Of a stretch of 64,000 bases of DNA, positions 1 through 9,215 are shown piece by piece. A model generated the notes under the pieces. That model made no database searches and was not told the origin of the DNA. It saw only the letters and a program-made list of their open reading frames with translations. This DNA comes from Veillonella absiana. Its GTDB lineage: Bacteria; Bacillota; Negativicutes; Veillonellales; Veillonellaceae. Position 1 is the stretch's first letter; each line of letters opens with the position of its first letter. Location: assembly GCF_032970905.1 (NCBI RefSeq), contig NZ_JAWJZA010000004.1; one strand, 5' to 3'. A program made the translations under genes and the position numbers.

Positions 1-180
1 ACCCTTTTAAGGGTGGCAAGTAGACAATATGCCCTTTAGGGTTTAGCTAAAGTGGCAAGGGCAATGTGGCTTGAACGAAGTGAAAGCCAGCGTCTTAAGG
101 CGCTGGCCGGTAACTCAGGCTTTATAGCCTGTGAGCAAACCACTCGTTAGACGGGTGGTCATGATTTTAATACAATCAAT
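1..180 (+). mobile_element. Right end of an IS200/IS605-type element with omega-RNA-like structure
   Basis: The stretch is a series of closely packed hairpins: ACCCTT/AAGGGT at 1-14, GCCCTT/AAGGGC at about 31-62, TGGCTT/AAGCCA at about 67-88, CCAGCG/CGCTGG at about 87-106, CTCAGGCT/AGCCTGTGAG at about 114-135, and ACCACTCGT/ACGGGTGGT at about 139-159, followed by CATGATTTTAAT. The last imperfect palindrome is the kind found at the right end of IS200/IS605 elements. The preceding hairpins resemble the omega (reRNA) scaffold transcribed from the 3' end of tnpB-type genes. Any transposase or TnpB gene lies to the left of the window, so I cannot tell whether this is a full element or a solo end. 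The exact right boundary is not fixed by the sequence. Confidence 0.5.
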
Positions 181-306
181 CAATATGTGGGAGAATAATT
201 GCTAAAATTGAATGAAAGTGGTGCCAAAGCGCAACCTAAGGGGCCTAAATTTTGACTATTTCCCTAAAATAGTGTAAAATGACCCTATGAAAGGTATGAG
301 GTGCTT

Positions 307-918
307 ATGTTGAAAAAATACTTATTAGCATTAGCCTTATGTATTCTCTGTGTTGGTATAACTACAACAGCTATGGCGGAAACCTTAGATAGAGGAAAAA
401 GAGGCGATCAAGTACGTTATGTACAAGACCTATTAGTTACGCAAGGATATTTAGTTGATGAAGCAGATGGCGTGTTTGGTAATAATACTGAATATGCAGT
501 GCGTGTATTCCAAAAAGAAAAGGGCTTAGATGTAGATGGACGTGTTGGTCCAGCAACTCTAGCTGCATTAGAAAAAAATCATAATAAATTTGCTAAGGAA
601 GGCAAGAAAATTAAAAAGAGCGCAGGAGCACCTGATAGGTACTCCAAAGTATTAACCATGGAAGCTAGTGCATATAGCGCATATAATCCAGGTAATTCTT
701 ATTATACTGCTCGTGGCAATTTACTTTGTCGTGGGCTTGTATCTGTTGATCCAGATGTAATTTCATTAGGTACAGAATTATACATCGAAGGCTATGGTTA
801 TGCTGTAGCAGATGATACTGGCGGGGCCATTCGTGGTCACAAAATCGATTTAGCTGTGGATTCTTATGATGAAGCAATCCAATTTGGCCGTCGCGATGTA
901 ACAGTGTATGTATTGTAA
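307..918 (+). CDS. Exported peptidoglycan-binding protein with C-terminal 3D domain
   Basis: About 203 residues. Residues 1-24 form a signal peptide ending near AMA. Residues about 28-88 are a PG_binding_1 domain (RGKRGDQVRYVQ, ADGVFGNNTE, LDVDGRVGPAT). Residues about 115-203 are a 3D domain with ADDTGGAIRG and KIDL, whose conserved aspartates line the MltA-like barrel. The family acts on or at peptidoglycan; the exact reaction is not known from sequence. The C-terminal half is paralogous to that of the YabE-like gene at 24311. A GTG at 301, which has AAGG six bases upstream, is an alternative start two codons longer. The gene stands alone between the mobile-element end and a terminator. Confidence 0.85.
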   Translation: MLKKYLLALALCILCVGITTTAMAETLDRGKRGDQVRYVQDLLVTQGYLVDEADGVFGNNTEYAVRVFQKEKGLDVDGRVGPATLAALEKNHNKFAKEGKKIKKSAGAPDRYSKVLTMEASAYSAYNPGNSYYTARGNLLCRGLVSVDPDVISLGTELYIEGYGYAVADDTGGAIRGHKIDLAVDSYDEAIQFGRRDVTVYVL

Positions 919-946
919 TAGGTAAAGTATTTGCGTAAACAATAGA

Positions 947-993
947 ATAAACCCCATTATCTCAATACTATGTTGAGATGGTGGGGTTTTTAT
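947..993 (+). terminator. Rho-independent terminator
   Basis: AACCCCA and TATCTCAA pair with TTGAGAT and TGGGGTT across a short loop, followed by a T run. It follows the 3D-domain gene. Confidence 0.85.
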
Positions 994-1160
994 ATATCTG
1001 AACATTATCGATAAATTAATACATATCATTCATATTTTAATGGATAGTTAGCATTCATAGATGATATAATAAGACAGGATAAATAAGGTATATATATTAT
1101 GATGTAGACTACATATATTTATTGGTATGTAGTTTTAGTGATGTGGAATAGAGGGCATGT

Positions 1161-1976
1161 ATGGAAAAAGTACGTCGCGTAGAACGCATGGTAGCAATGA
1201 CAAAACTTTTAGTGGACTCACCACAAAAATTAATTCCATTAAATTACTTTTGTGATTTCTTCGGCATTGCTAAATCGACCGTTAGCGAGGATTTAACTTG
1301 TGTACGTCAATCTATGGAACACTTCCAATTGGGTACATTAGAAACCGTTGCAGGAGCAACAGGAGGGGTACGTTTTATTCCTCATCGCAAAGGGCCACAG
1401 GCCAATGATATCTTGCAGGAGGTTCGCGAACGATTGACCGAACCCGATAGAATTATTCCTGGCGGATTTATTTATATGTCTGACATTTTATATGATTGGC
1501 ATGTAATGACACGATTGGGCGAAATTATTATGACCCGGTTTATGAATCGTAAACCAGATTATATTTTGACCGTCGAAACAAAGGGAATTCCTCTAGCGGT
1601 TATGGTTGCCCGAGCTTTCAATAAACCCCTAGTTATTGCACGACGAGATAGCAAAGTAACTGAAGGGTCAGCGATTAGTATTAATTATGTCACCGGCTCA
1701 TCGGGACGTATTCAAACGATGACATTGACGAAACGAGCAATTCCGGCTAATTCGAGAGTCCTTATTGTGGACGATTTTATGAAAGCTGGCGGTACGGCCA
1801 AGGGATTGATGGAACTAGTTGCTGAGATGAATGGTATCGTTGTAGGCACTGGTGTGTTGGTGGCCACAGAGCTACCAAATCCCAAACTCATTGATGATTA
1901 TGAAGCGTTATTTACATTCCGTGGCATTAATGAAACTACAAAGGAAATTAACATTGAACCAGTATATGATTCCTAA
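1161..1976 (+). CDS. purR: Pur operon repressor PurR
   Basis: 271 residues, the usual length of the Bacillus-type PurR. An N-terminal winged-helix DNA-binding part (residues about 1-75) is followed by a phosphoribosyltransferase-like domain. The PRPP-binding loop reads VDDFMKAGGTAKG at about residues 204-216. In this family PRPP binding releases the repressor from purine-gene operators. The gene precedes glmU and prs, which is the Bacillus order, and prs makes the effector PRPP. A purine-rich AGAGGG lies upstream of the ATG. Confidence 0.93.
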   Translation: MEKVRRVERMVAMTKLLVDSPQKLIPLNYFCDFFGIAKSTVSEDLTCVRQSMEHFQLGTLETVAGATGGVRFIPHRKGPQANDILQEVRERLTEPDRIIPGGFIYMSDILYDWHVMTRLGEIIMTRFMNRKPDYILTVETKGIPLAVMVARAFNKPLVIARRDSKVTEGSAISINYVTGSSGRIQTMTLTKRAIPANSRVLIVDDFMKAGGTAKGLMELVAEMNGIVVGTGVLVATELPNPKLIDDYEALFTFRGINETTKEINIEPVYDS

Positions 1977-2075
1977 TTCTGTGGTTTAATCTATTTATAT
2001 TATATAATAATGAAGATTATCAGGCTTATGATCAGGATACTAGAGACAAAGGTATGTTTATATAGGAGAGATACT

Positions 2076-3452
2076 ATGAAACAATTAGCCGCATTAGTGT
2101 TGGCAGCCGGAAAAGGCACACGAATGAAATCTAAGTTACCAAAAGTACTACACAAAGTAGGTGGCAAAGCTATGGTGGAACGTGTCCTTGATACGGTACA
2201 AGATCTAGGAGTAGAACGTAATGTTGTCATCATTGGCTTCGGAGGCGAAGCTGTTCAAACCTATTTAGGTGAACGTGCAGAATTTGTAGTGCAAGCAGAG
2301 CAAAATGGTACAGGTCATGCTGTTAAAATGGTACAACCTGTATTGGGGCAATACGAAGGTACAGTATTATTGCTTTGTGGTGATACACCACTAGTGACAA
2401 AAGCTAGTTTAGAGGCTCTACTTGCAGAGCACGAATCTACTGGAGCAGCTGCAACGATTTTAACAGCCCATATGCCAGATCCAACTGGGTATGGTCGTAT
2501 CATCCGTAATGCAGAAGGTCAAGTAGAACGAATTGTGGAACAAAAAGATGGCAAACCAGAGGAACTTGTGGTACAAGAAGTCAATACTGGTATGTACGCA
2601 TTTGATAGTAAAAAATTATGGCCCTGCCTTGATCAATTATCCGCGGATAATGCACAAGGCGAATTGTATATTACAGATGTAGTAGGAATTCTAGTAAATG
2701 GAGGAGAGCGGGTGAGCGCGTATATGACTAAAGATTTTGAAGAGTCCCTTGGTGTTAACTCTCGTGTACAGTTAGCAGAGGCAGAATCTATTTTACGTCG
2801 TCGTAAAAATAAAGAATTGATGGATGCTGGTGTAACTATCATCGATCCTAATAATACCTATGTGGCACCAGAGGTTACGGTGGGGCCAGATACAATTTTA
2901 CATCCTGGTACAGTACTTGAAGGTACTACTGTTATTGGCTCTAATTGTGAAATTGGACCACATACACGTTTAACAAATGTAATTGTTGGTGATGACAATG
3001 TAATTCACTTTACCTATGGACATGATTGTGAAATCAAAAATGGCGTAGATATTGGTCCATATGTACATTTAAGACCAAACACTGTTGTGGGGGACCAAGT
3101 ACATATTGGTAACTTCGTAGAGGTGAAAAATAGTAATATTGGTACTGGTACAAAATTCCCACATCTTTCTTATATTGGCGATAGTGATGTTGGACCTGGT
3201 GTAAACATTGGTTGTGGTACTATCACTGTTAATTATGACGGTAAAGTAAAACATCGTACAACAATTAGTGAAGGCGCTTTTGTAGGCTGTAATAGTAACT
3301 TAGTGGCACCAGTAACCATCGGTAAATACAGCTATGTTGGTGCAGGATCTACGATTACTAAGGATGTTCCTGATCGTGCATTAGCCGTAGGTCGCGCTAA
3401 ACAAATGGTGAAAGAAAATTGGGTTACTGACGAGACTTTCAAAAAGAAATAG
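2076..3452 (+). CDS. glmU: Bifunctional UDP-N-acetylglucosamine pyrophosphorylase / glucosamine-1-phosphate acetyltransferase
   Basis: 458 residues, matching the family length of about 456. The N-terminal uridyltransferase has the signature LAAGKGTRMKSKLPK (residues about 9-23). From about residue 250 the left-handed beta-helix of hexapeptide repeats carries the acetyltransferase. It makes UDP-GlcNAc for peptidoglycan and LPS in the cytoplasm. The start at 2076 is preferred over the upstream in-frame ATG at 2010 because TAGGAGAG lies seven bases before it and the mature family begins at this point. Neighbours purR and prs follow the Bacillus order; spoVG-type genes that lie here in spore formers are absent. 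Confidence 0.96.
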   Translation: MKQLAALVLAAGKGTRMKSKLPKVLHKVGGKAMVERVLDTVQDLGVERNVVIIGFGGEAVQTYLGERAEFVVQAEQNGTGHAVKMVQPVLGQYEGTVLLLCGDTPLVTKASLEALLAEHESTGAAATILTAHMPDPTGYGRIIRNAEGQVERIVEQKDGKPEELVVQEVNTGMYAFDSKKLWPCLDQLSADNAQGELYITDVVGILVNGGERVSAYMTKDFEESLGVNSRVQLAEAESILRRRKNKELMDAGVTIIDPNNTYVAPEVTVGPDTILHPGTVLEGTTVIGSNCEIGPHTRLTNVIVGDDNVIHFTYGHDCEIKNGVDIGPYVHLRPNTVVGDQVHIGNFVEVKNSNIGTGTKFPHLSYIGDSDVGPGVNIGCGTITVNYDGKVKHRTTISEGAFVGCNSNLVAPVTIGKYSYVGAGSTITKDVPDRALAVGRAKQMVKENWVTDETFKKK

Positions 3453-3714
3453 GTCTCTGGAGCTAGTTTTCATTAATTAGCGGTACAATATATAGTTTTT
3501 GTACTTTCAGATTCATTTATAACAGTAGTTCATATTTCGTGTGATAAAGAGTTATAGGAAATTGGTCATTCCTTGCGATTTTTTGTAAAAATTTCCACAC
3601 AAGATAGTAAAAATAGTATACAATAATAGAGCAATGAGGTGTTGTTGTATCATTTAGAGATAAGGTTATAGTCATAAATAACCGGTATGAGTACATGTAT
3701 GAAAGGGTATCAAA

Positions 3715-4668
3715 ATGGCATTTGAAGATGGCAAAAAGCTTAAGATTTTCACAGGTAATGCGAATCCAGCATTAGCAAAAGAAATTTGTGACTATTTAGG
3801 ATTGCCTTTGGGTGAAGCATTTGTAGGTCGTTTCAATAATGGCGAAGTACAAATCATGATTGATGAAAGTGTACGTGGTAAAGATGTATTTATCATTCAG
3901 CCAACAAGTTACCCTGTAAATGATAATTTAATGGAATTGATGATCATGGCTGATGCATTACGTCGTGCGTCTGCTCGTCACATCACAGCTGTAGTTCCTT
4001 ACTATGGTTATGCTCGTCAAGACCGTAAAACACGTGGTCGTGAACCAATTACTGCAAAATTAATTGCTAACTTATTACAAACATCTGGTATTACTCGTTT
4101 GGTAACAATCGATTTACATGCTGGTCAAATTCAAGGTTTCTTTGATGTACCAGTAGACCATTTGTTCGGTGCGTCCATTATCGCTAAATATATTAACGAT
4201 AAAAAAATGGAAGATACTATTGTAGTATCCCCAGACTTGGGTGGCGTTACTCGTGCTCGTGATTTGGCTGACCGCATCGGTGCGCCTATCGCTATTATCG
4301 AGAAAAAACGTCCTGAACCAGGCGTGGCTAAAGTAATGAATTTGATTGGTAATGTAGAAGGTAAAAATTGCATTATCATCGACGATATCGTGGACACTGC
4401 AGGCTCCTTGGTAGAAGGTGCGAAAGCGTTGGAAGAATTTGGTGCAAAATCTGTTACTGCTTGTGTAACACATGCAGTATTAACAGATCCAGCAAGCGAA
4501 CGTATTAGAAATTCTAACATCAAAGAGTTGATTGTTACTAATACAATTCCATTGCCAGAAAACTGCAATATTCCAAATATTACACAATTGTCTGTAGCTC
4601 CATTGTTGGGCGAAGCAATTATGCGTATCTTCCACGAAGTTTCTGTAAGCAACTTGTTCGATAAATAA
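3715..4668 (+). CDS. prs: Ribose-phosphate pyrophosphokinase (PRPP synthase)
   Basis: 317 residues, full length. It converts ribose 5-phosphate and ATP to PRPP. The C-terminal PRPP-binding loop DDIVDTAGS lies at about residues 223-231, and the ATP/ribose-5-P region YARQDRKTRGREP at about residues 101-113. It sits 10 bp upstream of pth and probably shares its transcript. The 262 bp in front of the gene hold no other gene. Confidence 0.97.
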   Translation: MAFEDGKKLKIFTGNANPALAKEICDYLGLPLGEAFVGRFNNGEVQIMIDESVRGKDVFIIQPTSYPVNDNLMELMIMADALRRASARHITAVVPYYGYARQDRKTRGREPITAKLIANLLQTSGITRLVTIDLHAGQIQGFFDVPVDHLFGASIIAKYINDKKMEDTIVVSPDLGGVTRARDLADRIGAPIAIIEKKRPEPGVAKVMNLIGNVEGKNCIIIDDIVDTAGSLVEGAKALEEFGAKSVTACVTHAVLTDPASERIRNSNIKELIVTNTIPLPENCNIPNITQLSVAPLLGEAIMRIFHEVSVSNLFDK

Positions 4669-4678
4669 TAGGTGCGTT

Positions 4679-5257
4679 TTGAAATTAGTAGTAGGACTAG
4701 GTAATCCTGGTAGACAATATGAAGCAACAAAACATAATATCGGTTTTATGGTTATCGATGCTATTGCAGAGGCGGTAACGCATACTCCATGGCGCGAAGA
4801 ACAAAAGGCCGAGGTATGTAGCTTTACATTAGATGGTGAAAAGATTTTGTTGGTGAAACCACAAACATTTATGAATGCTAGTGGTGAAGCTGTAGGACCG
4901 TTGATGCGGTATTATAAAATTGATCCATCCGATGTGTATTGTATCTATGATGATATGGATTTGCCAGTCGGTAAATTGCGCATTAGACCTAATGGTAGTT
5001 CTGGTGGTCATAATGGTATTAAATCTTTGATCGCTCATTTAGGAACGGAAAATTTTCCTCGGTTCCGTGTTGGCATCGGTCGACCATTACCACAATGGAC
5101 AGTGGTCGATCACGTATTAGCACCATTTGGTGAAGATGTACAAGACAAGGTGGTAAAGGGAATCAAAGATACCACAAAGGCGCTGTTAGGGACCTTAGAG
5201 GTAGGAATCGATAAAGGAATGAATTTATATAATCCTAAAAAGAAACCTCGGCATTAA
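4679..5257 (+). CDS. pth: Peptidyl-tRNA hydrolase (TTG start)
   Basis: 192 residues. The protein begins with the family's own N-terminus MKLVVGLGNPGRQY, which fixes the rare TTG at 4679 as start; TAGGTG lies a few bases upstream. The catalytic histidine is His19 in ATKHNIGF, and the conserved DDMDLP region is near residue 90. It recycles peptidyl-tRNAs that drop off the ribosome. It is 10 bp behind prs, the same pairing as in Bacillus. Confidence 0.96.
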   Translation: MKLVVGLGNPGRQYEATKHNIGFMVIDAIAEAVTHTPWREEQKAEVCSFTLDGEKILLVKPQTFMNASGEAVGPLMRYYKIDPSDVYCIYDDMDLPVGKLRIRPNGSSGGHNGIKSLIAHLGTENFPRFRVGIGRPLPQWTVVDHVLAPFGEDVQDKVVKGIKDTTKALLGTLEVGIDKGMNLYNPKKKPRH

Positions 5258-5275
5258 TTGTATATAGAACATGTT

Positions 5276-5310
5276 AAAAGCATGAGTTCGAATATGAGCT
5301 CATGCTTTTT
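5276..5310 (+). terminator. Rho-independent terminator after pth
   Basis: AAAAGCATGAG pairs with CTCATGCTTTT, followed by a T run. Confidence 0.85.
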
Positions 5311-5395
5311 GTATTGGTATGTTAATATATTTCATTTGTGGTGGTACTTATACTAATACATTTGATTATGTATACAAGATACTTTTACAAAACTA

Positions 5396-5425
5396 TTGAA
5401 ATTATATAGATAAATATAGTATAGT
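5396..5425 (+). promoter_or_regulatory. Possible promoter of the TAXI-TRAP operon
   Basis: TTGAAA at 5396-5401 and TATAGT at 5420-5425 are separated by 18 bases. The region is very AT-rich, so a chance match is possible. Confidence 0.3.
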
Positions 5426-5537
5426 ATATTTATTAAGATTTAATTCTATAGAATATAGATTTAATGGTGACATTATTGTATTGTATATTTTAATACATCT
5501 GATCAAGAGCAGATGGTAAAGAAAGTGGGGGAGCCAT

Positions 5538-6515
5538 ATGAAGTTATTTAGCAAAAAAGCACTAGTTGTTGTATCTATGTGTATTGCTACAGCAATTGGT
5601 GTTGCTGGTTGTGGTGGTAGCGGCGGAAGCTCTGACAGTGGGACTAAAAAATTTGTAAATATTGCCACAGGTGGTACAGCGGGTACTTATTATCCTTTAG
5701 GTGGTGCGATTGCTGAAATTTTAAATAAAGCTATTCCAAATATGAATGCAAGTGCACAAAGTACTGGTGCTACTGTTGCCAATATTAATATGTTAAAAGA
5801 TGGTTCTGTGGATATGGCTATCGTACAGAATGATATTGTATATTATGCAGCAAATGGTTTAGAAATGTTCAAAGATAAGAAGGTAACTAATCTTAGAGGT
5901 ATTGCATCCTTATATCCTGAAACAGTTCAAATCGTTACATTGGCAGGTAGCAATATTACCTCTGTTGATCAACTCCGCGGTAAACGTGTAGCTGTAGGCG
6001 CTGCAGGTAGTGGTGCAGAAGCAAATGCACGTCAAATCTTAGAAGCCTATGGATTAACATACAATGATATTAATCCACAATATTTATCTTTCGGCGAAGC
6101 TGCTAGTGCTTTAAAAGATAATAATATTGATGTCGCTTTTGTAACAGCTGGTGCTCCTACTGCAGCTATCCAAGATATTGCAGCATCCAATAAAGTAGCG
6201 TTAGTTCCATTGGCTGGTGATAAAGTTGATCAATTGATTCAAAAATACCCTTACTATGCCAAACAAACAATTCCTGCAGGTACATATGCTGGTATCGATA
6301 ATCCAATCGATGGTGTAGCTGTTAAAGCTGTTCTTGTTGTAAGCGATAAAGTAGATGATAGCCTTGGCTATGAAATTACTAAATCCATCTTCAGTAATTT
6401 GGATCGTTTGACTGCAGCTCATGCAGTAGGCAAATTAATCCAAAAAGCAACTGCTACAGAAGCAATGCCAATTCCTCTAAACCCAGGGGCTGAAAAATTC
6501 TACAATGAAAAATAA
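5538..6515 (+). CDS. TAXI-family TRAP transporter solute-binding lipoprotein
   Basis: 325 residues. A lipoprotein signal ends in GVAGC, making Cys25 the likely lipidated residue. The mature part has the TAXI signature IATGGTAGTYYPLGGAIAE just after a Gly/Ser-rich linker. TAXI proteins bind carboxylates, often glutamate or 2-oxoglutarate; the substrate here is not known. GTGGGGGAG lies before the ATG. The gene overlaps the DUF1850 gene by 11 bp and is followed by the fused permease, forming a complete TAXI-TRAP operon. Confidence 0.93.
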   Translation: MKLFSKKALVVVSMCIATAIGVAGCGGSGGSSDSGTKKFVNIATGGTAGTYYPLGGAIAEILNKAIPNMNASAQSTGATVANINMLKDGSVDMAIVQNDIVYYAANGLEMFKDKKVTNLRGIASLYPETVQIVTLAGSNITSVDQLRGKRVAVGAAGSGAEANARQILEAYGLTYNDINPQYLSFGEAASALKDNNIDVAFVTAGAPTAAIQDIAASNKVALVPLAGDKVDQLIQKYPYYAKQTIPAGTYAGIDNPIDGVAVKAVLVVSDKVDDSLGYEITKSIFSNLDRLTAAHAVGKLIQKATATEAMPIPLNPGAEKFYNEK

Positions 6516-7023
6516 TTTTGGCCAAAGTGTAGGTAAAGGCCGACTCCTTATTGGAGTCGGCCTTATCCTTCTTATTACAGGTTTGTTAGCAAGTATTATA
6601 TGGTTTTTGTTGCGACCATGCCTATATATTACTTCTGATAAACATGTATTTTATAATCAACCTGTAACAACAGGCAAGACCTTTTCTACCCAATTTATTC
6701 ATTCTGTGCAGAAGACCCCAGTATTGGAAAACTTTGTGGTAGATGTGGAACATAAAGAGATTATTTTAGACTCTACAAAATATAAATCATTTGCTGTAGG
6801 ATTGCCTTTTTTAAAAAGTGATGGAGCATTTCAGCTGAATGATGGCTATTTTTTAATGGAACATATGGATCGACATTTTCCATCTATAACTATGCGGACT
6901 GGAATAGGTACAAAATTAACATTGTTTATTGATGGTGAAGAAATTCGTTTTTATGAAGCTATACCTGATGGTACAGCCATACAGTTTTATATAGCTCCAT
7001 ATTACGAGCGTTTTTTTAATTAG
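6505..7023 (+). CDS. DUF1850 membrane-anchored protein of the TAXI-TRAP operon
   Basis: 172 residues. One N-terminal membrane segment (about residues 14-37) is followed by an extracytoplasmic domain beginning TSDKHVFYNQPVTTGKTF with a central HSVQKTPV. DUF1850 proteins occur almost only between TAXI binding proteins and their permeases; their role is unknown. The start codon lies inside the 3' end of the binding-protein gene, so the two are probably translationally coupled. Confidence 0.8.
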   Translation: MKNNFGQSVGKGRLLIGVGLILLITGLLASIIWFLLRPCLYITSDKHVFYNQPVTTGKTFSTQFIHSVQKTPVLENFVVDVEHKEIILDSTKYKSFAVGLPFLKSDGAFQLNDGYFLMEHMDRHFPSITMRTGIGTKLTLFIDGEEIRFYEAIPDGTAIQFYIAPYYERFFN

Positions 7024-7035
7024 AAAGGGGGACCG

Positions 7036-9009
7036 ATGATGGATAATAAAGACTTGAATAAAGAAAGTTTAGGACTAGAAGAACATGAGGCAGAAACCAT
7101 TAAAGAGTCTCTAAAAGAGTTGGAAAATGAAAGTATTGTAAAACAATATGTTGGAATTATTGCGAAATTTATATCCATTTTCGCTATTTGTTTTTCCATA
7201 TTTCATATTTATACTGGTATTTTTGGTTTATTAGATGCACAGTTGCAAAGAGCCGTTCATTTGAGCTTTGGTCTAGTGCTTGTATTTATATTGTATCCTA
7301 GTAGAAAAGCGTGGAGACATGATCATAAACTTCACATTCCGGATCTTATCTTGGCTATTTTAGCTGGTTTATCACCACTTTACATTGTTACACAATATCA
7401 AGAACTTGTAATGCGTGCTGGTGCTATGACTGATATGGATTTAGCAATTGGTATATTAGGCGTAGTCCTTGTTATTGAAGCAGCACGACGCGTTGTAGGC
7501 CTTCCTATCGTATGTGTTGTGTTATTCTTCTTGGCATATGCCTTCCTTGGTCCCTATGCACCAGGGATTCTTGCTCATAGAGGATTGACAATGAGTCAAT
7601 TAATAGGGCACTTGTATTTTACAACTGAAGGGGTATTTGGTATTCCTTTAGGTGTATCCGCTACATTTATATTCCTATTCATTTTGTTTGGTGCGTACCT
7701 AGAATCTACTGGGTTAGGCCAATTCTTTATCGATTTGGCTAATGCTTTAGCTGGTTGGGCTCGTGGTGGCCCAGCGAAAGTTGCCGTGTTATCTAGTGGC
7801 TTAATGGGGACCGTATCTGGCAGTTCCGTTGCTAATGTAGCTGGGACAGGTAGCTTTACCATCCCTATGATGAAAAAATTGGGATATAACAAAAACTTTG
7901 CTGGTGCAGTAGAGGCTGCATCATCTACAGGTGGTCAGTTGATGCCACCAATTATGGGAGCTGCGGCTTTCTTGATGGCAGAATTCGTTGGCATTCCATA
8001 CATGGAAATTGTAAAAGCGGCAACAATTCCCGCCTTATTGTATTTCCTTGGCATTTGGTTAGGAACACATTTTGAAGCTCGCAAAAACAATTTACAAGGT
8101 ATTCCAAGAGATTTATTACCAAAGTCGTGGGTTATTTTTAAAGAACGTGGTCATTTGGCAATTCCTTTAGTGGTAATTGTATATTTACTCGTTGTTGGCT
8201 ATACACCAATGCGTGCGGCATTGATGGGGATTTTCCTCTCTGTAGTAGTAGCGATGTTCCGTAAAAATACACGTTTAACATGGCGCCAAATTGTATTTGG
8301 CCTAGAAGCTGGTGCTAGAGGTGCTCTTGGTGTATTAGTGGCTTGTGCAGCAGCTGGTATTATTATTGGTGTAGTAACAAAAACTGGTGTAGGTTTAAAA
8401 TTAGCATCTGCTTTGATTGACTTTTCTGGTGGTGTATTAATTCTTATGCTTGGTTGTGTTATGTTGACTTCTATTTTATTAGGGATGGGTGTTCCAACGA
8501 CAGCAAACTATGTTATTACATCTACTGTAGCGGCTCCTGCATTGGTACAAATGGGCGTACCAATTTTGGCGGCTCATATGTTTGTGTTCTATTTTGGTAT
8601 TGTGGCTGACGTTACGCCACCAGTAGCATTGGCTGCCTTTGCGGGCGCTGCCATTAGTGGTGGTAATCCATTACGAACTGGGGTAGAGGCCTCAAAATTG
8701 GCTATTGGGGCATTTTTGATTCCATACATTTTTGTGTATAATCCAGAGATGTTGATGATTAATGCTACACCACTCAACTTGTTATCTGTAACAGTAACAG
8801 CTATTATTGGTATGGCTGGTGTTAGTGCTGCTATGATTGGGTTCTATATTACAAAATCCTCTTGGTGGGAACGTATTCTTATGTTAGCTGGTGGTTTAAT
8901 GTTAATTAACCCTGGTTCTTTAACAGATATTACTGGGTTAGTGATATTAGCATTAATTACACTATATCAATGGCGGAAAAATAAATCTGCTGAAGCTGTT
9001 GTTGAATAA
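7036..9009 (+). CDS. TAXI-type TRAP transporter fused permease
   Basis: 657 residues with about 18 hydrophobic segments, the size of the fused small-plus-large (4TM-12TM) TRAP permeases. Conserved features include the GTVSGSSVANVAGTGSFTIP stretch of the large DctM-like subunit and GMGVPTTANYV further on. It imports the ligand held by the upstream lipoprotein, driven by an ion gradient. The start may be 7036 or the next ATG at 7039; AAAGGGGG lies upstream. A strong terminator follows. Confidence 0.94.
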   Translation: MMDNKDLNKESLGLEEHEAETIKESLKELENESIVKQYVGIIAKFISIFAICFSIFHIYTGIFGLLDAQLQRAVHLSFGLVLVFILYPSRKAWRHDHKLHIPDLILAILAGLSPLYIVTQYQELVMRAGAMTDMDLAIGILGVVLVIEAARRVVGLPIVCVVLFFLAYAFLGPYAPGILAHRGLTMSQLIGHLYFTTEGVFGIPLGVSATFIFLFILFGAYLESTGLGQFFIDLANALAGWARGGPAKVAVLSSGLMGTVSGSSVANVAGTGSFTIPMMKKLGYNKNFAGAVEAASSTGGQLMPPIMGAAAFLMAEFVGIPYMEIVKAATIPALLYFLGIWLGTHFEARKNNLQGIPRDLLPKSWVIFKERGHLAIPLVVIVYLLVVGYTPMRAALMGIFLSVVVAMFRKNTRLTWRQIVFGLEAGARGALGVLVACAAAGIIIGVVTKTGVGLKLASALIDFSGGVLILMLGCVMLTSILLGMGVPTTANYVITSTVAAPALVQMGVPILAAHMFVFYFGIVADVTPPVALAAFAGAAISGGNPLRTGVEASKLAIGAFLIPYIFVYNPEMLMINATPLNLLSVTVTAIIGMAGVSAAMIGFYITKSSWWERILMLAGGLMLINPGSLTDITGLVILALITLYQWRKNKSAEAVVE

Positions 9010-9087
9010 GTAAAGTTTAATTAAATACAGGTCCTATACTATATGTTGAGGAATCCTAATATGTACTATGGAATGTAAATAAACCCC

Positions 9088-9125
9088 AAAGGAGGTAATA
9101 GTCATTTTGCTATTACCTCCTTTTT
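9088..9125 (+). terminator. Rho-independent terminator of the TRAP operon
   Basis: A perfect 14-bp stem, AAAGGAGGTAATAG with CTATTACCTCCTTT, has a 7-base loop and a T run. The left arm contains a chance Shine-Dalgarno-like GGAGG. Confidence 0.9.
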
Positions 9126-9215
9126 GGTATAATTTTATATTAGAACATTTATGAATTTGGAGTTCTAGTGAATTAAGCTTGAGCTCTCATTAATATAATA
9201 AATATAGGATTACTA

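Noticed and set aside
4131..4730. A 199-codon open frame antisense to prs and pth
   Set aside because: It is a mirror of two conserved genes, with no RBS and no family resemblance.
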